NCBI GenBank assembly: GCA_012728505.1
Contig: JAAYEY010000007.1
Location: 1-9,551, forward strand
DNA from: Synergistaceae bacterium
GTDB lineage: Bacteria > Synergistota > Synergistia > Synergistales > Synergistaceae
Direction: 5' to 3'
Length of the DNA: 9,551 nt
The notes beneath the pieces were generated by a model, which ran no database searches, had not been told where the DNA came from, and was given only the letters and a program-made list of their open reading frames with translations. Below are positions 6,622 to 9,551 of the stretch, piece by piece; positions within the stretch are counted from its first letter, which is position 1, and the number at the start of each line of letters is the position of its first letter. The position numbers and the translations under genes are program-made.

Positions 6622-7504
6622 GGGTACCATCCCCCTTCAACAGCTCATGCAGTATATTTTCACATTTTCTCCATCTATATTCTACCGTACTTTTGCTAAT
6701 TGGTCTCGGTAGATTTTGTCCGAGTTCTTTTAAAGAAATACTCGGATTTCTTTTCCTAACTATAATAAGCTCTTTGAGTTCATCCGGTAGTTCCTCAATT
6801 ATTCCGGCCTCCTCCATCTGATCTATCAATTTCATCTGTCTTTCTGCAGCCCTGAGCGTCTTGTTGATGTTTGCAGAATCACAGTTGACAAGCTTATTCG
6901 CATGACTTCTCATAGATCTATAAATTGCCGTCTCCTCAAGGGCAAGGACCGTCTTGACAAAGCCCAGCCTTGAAAGAAACGTTACTATCTGCTGTTGGTC
7001 TCTTAGCATTAGTTCACGTATTTGGCTTTTTTTTCTGACCCCGACACTGAAACCAGACGATTTTAGTATACTCTGGAGCCTTTCCGCATTGCCATTTCGC
7101 ACTGGTGGCCTCAGGACAAGATGATAACCTGCCTTTGGCATATATAGAGCTCCACAACTACCCCACAATCCTCTGACCCAATTCCAGTTGCGTTTTTTTC
7201 TCGAGAAACGTGAAACTCTGTCAAATATTTTTTCAGCAAGTTCCAAATCAAGGGAAAAACGAAGTCTGTTTTTTTGCTGTTTTCCGTATATTATCCTTAT
7301 CGTATCTATACTTTGGTACTCTGAATCTGCCCAGAGTTTTAAAAGCCTTCTTAGTACAAAAAGTCTTCCGGAAGAAAACTCATATTCGCTTCCGTTGTTT
7401 CTGCAGTTCATACCATCTAAGATTCCAGCAATTTCATCTTCTACAGGGGGAACAATCTGAAATGAAGTCCATTCATCTCGAATTTTGTGGCTTAAATCTC
7501 CCAT
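6596..7504 (-). CDS. whiA: WhiA-type DNA-binding protein (DUF199)
   Basis: A 302-residue WhiA homologue. WhiA is needed for sporulation septation in Streptomyces and affects cell division and chromosome segregation in Bacillus. The family layout is an N-terminal LAGLIDADG-like fold without nuclease activity followed by a helix-turn-helix. RGLWGSCGALYMPKAGYHL (111-129) corresponds to the family's RGxFLxxGS region. The C-terminal domain carries NKLVNCDSANINKTLRAA (203-220), ELPDELKEL (238-246) and ISLKELGQNLPRPISKSTVE (256-275), close to the family consensus. The SD GAAGGA lies 9 nt upstream, inside yvcK, and the start is 2 nt after the yvcK stop. The last codons overlap the debranching-enzyme gene. 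The target in this organism is unknown. Confidence 0.95.
   Translation of the reverse strand: MGDLSHKIRDEWTSFQIVPPVEDEIAGILDGMNCRNNGSEYEFSSGRLFVLRRLLKLWADSEYQSIDTIRIIYGKQQKNRLRFSLDLELAEKIFDRVSRFSRKKRNWNWVRGLWGSCGALYMPKAGYHLVLRPPVRNGNAERLQSILKSSGFSVGVRKKSQIRELMLRDQQQIVTFLSRLGFVKTVLALEETAIYRSMRSHANKLVNCDSANINKTLRAAERQMKLIDQMEEAGIIEELPDELKELIIVRKRNPSISLKELGQNLPRPISKSTVEYRWRKCENILHELLKGDGTHVFGKGRR
6631..6637 (-). promoter_or_regulatory. Ribosome binding site for the debranching-enzyme gene, inside whiA
   Basis: On the minus strand AAGGGGG (6637-6631) touches ATG 6630 but lies 9 nt before the in-frame ATG 6621. The ATG at 6621 is therefore the better start. The site lies wholly within whiA codons, so whiA translation should influence access to it. 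Confidence 0.65.
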
Positions 7505-7506
7505 CT

Positions 7507-8634
7507 CTATAAATCCTTCATATCTCTGTTTTTTCTAGCTAGTTTAATTATTGCCTCTGAGAGGTTCTGGGCATTGTGTCTCAAGTAAACCTCATCCTTA
7601 ATAGTTACAAAGTCACCATATATAACTGTAGTGCCAAGGGATTGCAGATATTTTTCCTCTTCACCGGAAAGAAAGAGGGGCTCTGCTCCTATTTTGCCAT
7701 ACCTGTTTCTAAATTCTTCCGGTATGGGCGCTTGGTTAGCCAGCAGGTAATCAGGTACCGTTCCAAGGACGCTTGCTACCCAATCCACATGTGCAAGGAT
7801 GTTCATTCCCTCTGTTTCCTTAGGTTGTGTAACTAAATTAGCCACATAGACTATGGGCACAGTAGAAACTTTTAGAAGATCTGACACCTCTTTTAGTAGG
7901 AGATTAGGGAGAACACTGGTAAAGAGGCTTCCGGGACCAAGCACTATAAGATCGGCAGCAATAATAGCCTTTTTAACTCCCTCAAGCGGAGAAGCGTTGG
8001 ATGGCTCTATCCAAAGCTTTGCAAGCTTACTGCCGTTATCGGAAACATCAAGCTCTCCTTTTACTATATTGCCTTCCTTTGTTTCACCTATAAGTGTAAC
8101 GGTCTCTGTTGTTACTGGAAGAACCTGCCCCCTTATGGCAAGCATTTTATTTAGTTCTTCCACTGCGCTCTGGAAGTCTCCCATCATTTCAGTCGTAGCA
8201 AGTAGAATCAAGTTACCAAGATTATGTCCTTTAAGCTCTCCCCTATCAAACCTGAAATTAAGCAGTCTGTTCAAAGAGCTATCATTTTCGGCAAGCGCTA
8301 CAATACAGTTCCTGATGTCTCCCGGAGGGAGCATCCCCCATTCCTGCCTTAAACGCCCGGAGCTTCCACCTTCATCTGTGACAGCAACTACAGCGGTAAT
8401 ATTCCGGGTAAAACCTTTAAGCCCGGCAAGAAGAGTCGAAAGACCTGTCCCTCCTCCGATAGTAACTATTCTTGGTCCAAGGGAAAGCCTGTACTCAACA
8501 GCACTTGTCATAACTCCTAAGCGGCGTCCGGGAGATATTTTTTTATACCGTTTACTTCTTCCAGAAAATATGTAAAACGACACGGCAGATACTGTTATTA
8601 GCATTATAATCAATAAGACCGTAAAAAAGTTCAA
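7507..8634 (-). CDS. yvcK: YvcK/CofD-like gluconeogenesis factor with N-terminal membrane anchor
   Basis: A 375-residue protein of the YvcK (UPF0052/CofD-like) family. In Bacillus YvcK binds UDP-GlcNAc and is needed for growth and cell shape on gluconeogenic carbon. Family motifs are intact: IGGGTG (59-64), VTDEGGSSGRLR (85-96), LPPGDIRN (102-109), GHNLGN (136-141), GPGSLFTSVLPNLL (233-246) and TQPKETEG (269-276). Residues about 3-23 form one hydrophobic segment followed by RSKRYKK, consistent with a membrane anchor and a cytoplasmic catalytic domain. Many homologues are about 320 residues and lack this. The start is TTG overlapping the rapZ stop (TTGA), with AAGGGG (8648-8643) 8 nt upstream. 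The next in-frame ATG falls inside the hydrophobic segment and would disrupt it. Confidence 0.95.
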   Translation of the reverse strand: MNFFTVLLIIMLITVSAVSFYIFSGRSKRYKKISPGRRLGVMTSAVEYRLSLGPRIVTIGGGTGLSTLLAGLKGFTRNITAVVAVTDEGGSSGRLRQEWGMLPPGDIRNCIVALAENDSSLNRLLNFRFDRGELKGHNLGNLILLATTEMMGDFQSAVEELNKMLAIRGQVLPVTTETVTLIGETKEGNIVKGELDVSDNGSKLAKLWIEPSNASPLEGVKKAIIAADLIVLGPGSLFTSVLPNLLLKEVSDLLKVSTVPIVYVANLVTQPKETEGMNILAHVDWVASVLGTVPDYLLANQAPIPEEFRNRYGKIGAEPLFLSGEEEKYLQSLGTTVIYGDFVTIKDEVYLRHNAQNLSEAIIKLARKNRDMKDL

Positions 8635-9524
8635 ACCAAATTCCCCTTGTCAATGTCCCTGTGGTCCAAGATTACGTTGTTTCCTATTTTTTTAAGATGA
8701 ATTGCCAGCATCTCAGAAACTGCGACAGACCTGTGCCTGCCTCCCGTACAACCGATGGCTATGTGAATCTGCTTTTTACCTGTGCTGCTGTAGACTGAGG
8801 AAACATAATCGAGCAGACCTTCCGCTTTGCCTATAAAAGTATCGAGGCTTTCAAAGCTTCGAAGATATTTCTGCACCTCATAGTCTTTCCCAGAGAGAGA
8901 GTGGAGTTCGTCAACGTAATTAGGATTGGGCAAAAAACGGACATCAAGAACGTAGTCTGAATCCTGAGGTATTCCATATTTAAAGCCGAAAGAACTTAAT
9001 ATTATAGAAGTTTTATCTGATGTCATTCCCATGATTTCAAGAAGTTTTGATCTGAACTCGTTTGCTTTCAGTCCGGTTGTATCGATAACAATATCGGCGC
9101 TCTTACGTATCGAGCTAAGCTGTTTTCTCTCTAATGCAAGGCCGCCAAGTATAGTTGTGTTTTCAGAGAGAGGATGCCTTCTCCTCGTTGTTTCAAACCT
9201 TCTGACTAATGTCTCATCTGTAGCATCAACAAAAAGAATCTCAAGTTTTTCAACTTTTTCCTTTAGTTTTAGGACAACTTTTTCTAAGTCATTGAGCAGT
9301 TCTTCCCCCCTGACATCAACGACAGCTGCAACACCGTTGTTTATAGCAGATTGGTGATTTACTAAGACTTCAAGCAATTGAGGAAGAAGAGTTGGCGGAA
9401 GGTTATCTATGACATAAAATCCTAGGTCCTCAAACACATCGAGCGCGGACGATTTTCCTCCGCCGGACATTCCCGTAATTATTACACATCTTTGAATTTT
9501 GCTTGAGGTGCAAGAATCTTGCAT
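8631..9524 (-). CDS. rapZ: RapZ family nucleotide-binding protein
   Basis: A 297-residue RapZ (YvcJ) family P-loop protein. In E. coli RapZ binds glucosamine-6-phosphate and steers decay of the GlmZ small RNA; in Bacillus, YvcJ hydrolyses nucleotides and affects competence. The Walker A motif GMSGGGKS is at 18-25, RRRHPL at 114-119, DVRFLPNPNYV at 194-204 and the C-terminal signature IGCTGGRHRSV at 257-267, so both domains are complete. The start ATG 9524 has AGGGGG (9538-9533) 8 nt upstream. It is the first gene of the minus-strand cluster within this window, with yvcK overlapping its stop. Whether the amino-sugar sensing role applies here is inference from homology. Confidence 0.97.
   Translation of the reverse strand: MQDSCTSSKIQRCVIITGMSGGGKSSALDVFEDLGFYVIDNLPPTLLPQLLEVLVNHQSAINNGVAAVVDVRGEELLNDLEKVVLKLKEKVEKLEILFVDATDETLVRRFETTRRRHPLSENTTILGGLALERKQLSSIRKSADIVIDTTGLKANEFRSKLLEIMGMTSDKTSIILSSFGFKYGIPQDSDYVLDVRFLPNPNYVDELHSLSGKDYEVQKYLRSFESLDTFIGKAEGLLDYVSSVYSSTGKKQIHIAIGCTGGRHRSVAVSEMLAIHLKKIGNNVILDHRDIDKGNLV
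8643..8648 (-). promoter_or_regulatory. Ribosome binding site supporting the TTG start of yvcK
   Basis: AAGGGG (8648-8643 on the minus strand) lies 8 nt before TTG at 8634, inside the last codons of rapZ. It is the main reason to accept the non-ATG start and hence the membrane segment of YvcK. Confidence 0.7.
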
Positions 9525-9551
9525 ATACTTAACCCCCTACTAATTATATTA

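Noticed and set aside
7853..8575. A 240-codon open frame on the plus strand, antisense to yvcK
   Set aside because: Ser/Leu/Pro-rich shadow of a clearly conserved gene, with no domain signal. YvcK motifs on the other strand explain the region.
9543..9548. Perfect TATAAT on the minus strand at the right edge, a possible -10 for rapZ
   Set aside because: It would put the transcription start inside the rapZ SD, leaving a leader of about 12 nt, and any -35 lies outside the window. The flank is AT-rich enough for chance.

Overview
The window looks like ordinary chromosome of an anaerobic-type, AT-leaning bacterium with strong Shine-Dalgarno (SD) sites. The set rapZ-yvcK-whiA next to gap-pgk-tpiA occurs in Firmicutes and, as I recall, in Synergistota. 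The linked archaeal-type debranching enzyme and the look of the proteins make me lean to Synergistota. That is inference; no rRNA or other decisive marker is present.

Layout. 1-358 is a gene-free left flank. It holds an 11-bp-periodic repeat array (30-150) and two REP-like palindromic units (177-266). 374-1124 (+) is a two-gene unit, rsfS (ribosome silencing factor) and a HIT-family hydrolase, ending at a clear terminator (1296-1330). 1125-1446 is the convergent intergenic region, which also holds a second, probably bidirectional hairpin (1345-1392). Everything from 1447 to 9524 is on the minus strand: rapZ, yvcK, whiA, a GH133-type glycogen debranching enzyme, then gap, pgk and tpiA.

How the genes fit together. 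rapZ/yvcK/whiA are very tightly packed: yvcK starts on a TTG overlapping the rapZ stop, and whiA starts 2 nt after yvcK. The debranching enzyme starts inside the end of whiA. In other bacteria this trio is tied to amino-sugar and cell-envelope control of carbon flow. Here it is co-transcribed with an enzyme that releases sugar from glycogen-like polymers, and it runs directly into the triose part of glycolysis. gap has its own leader with a perfect 7-bp inverted repeat, suggesting separate control of gap-pgk-tpiA. A hairpin lies between pgk and tpiA.

I see no mobile element, CRISPR, toxin-antitoxin or defence module. The less ordinary items are the left-flank repeats, the divergent debranching enzyme and its coupling to whiA, the membrane-anchored YvcK with a TTG start, and the gap operator-like palindrome.
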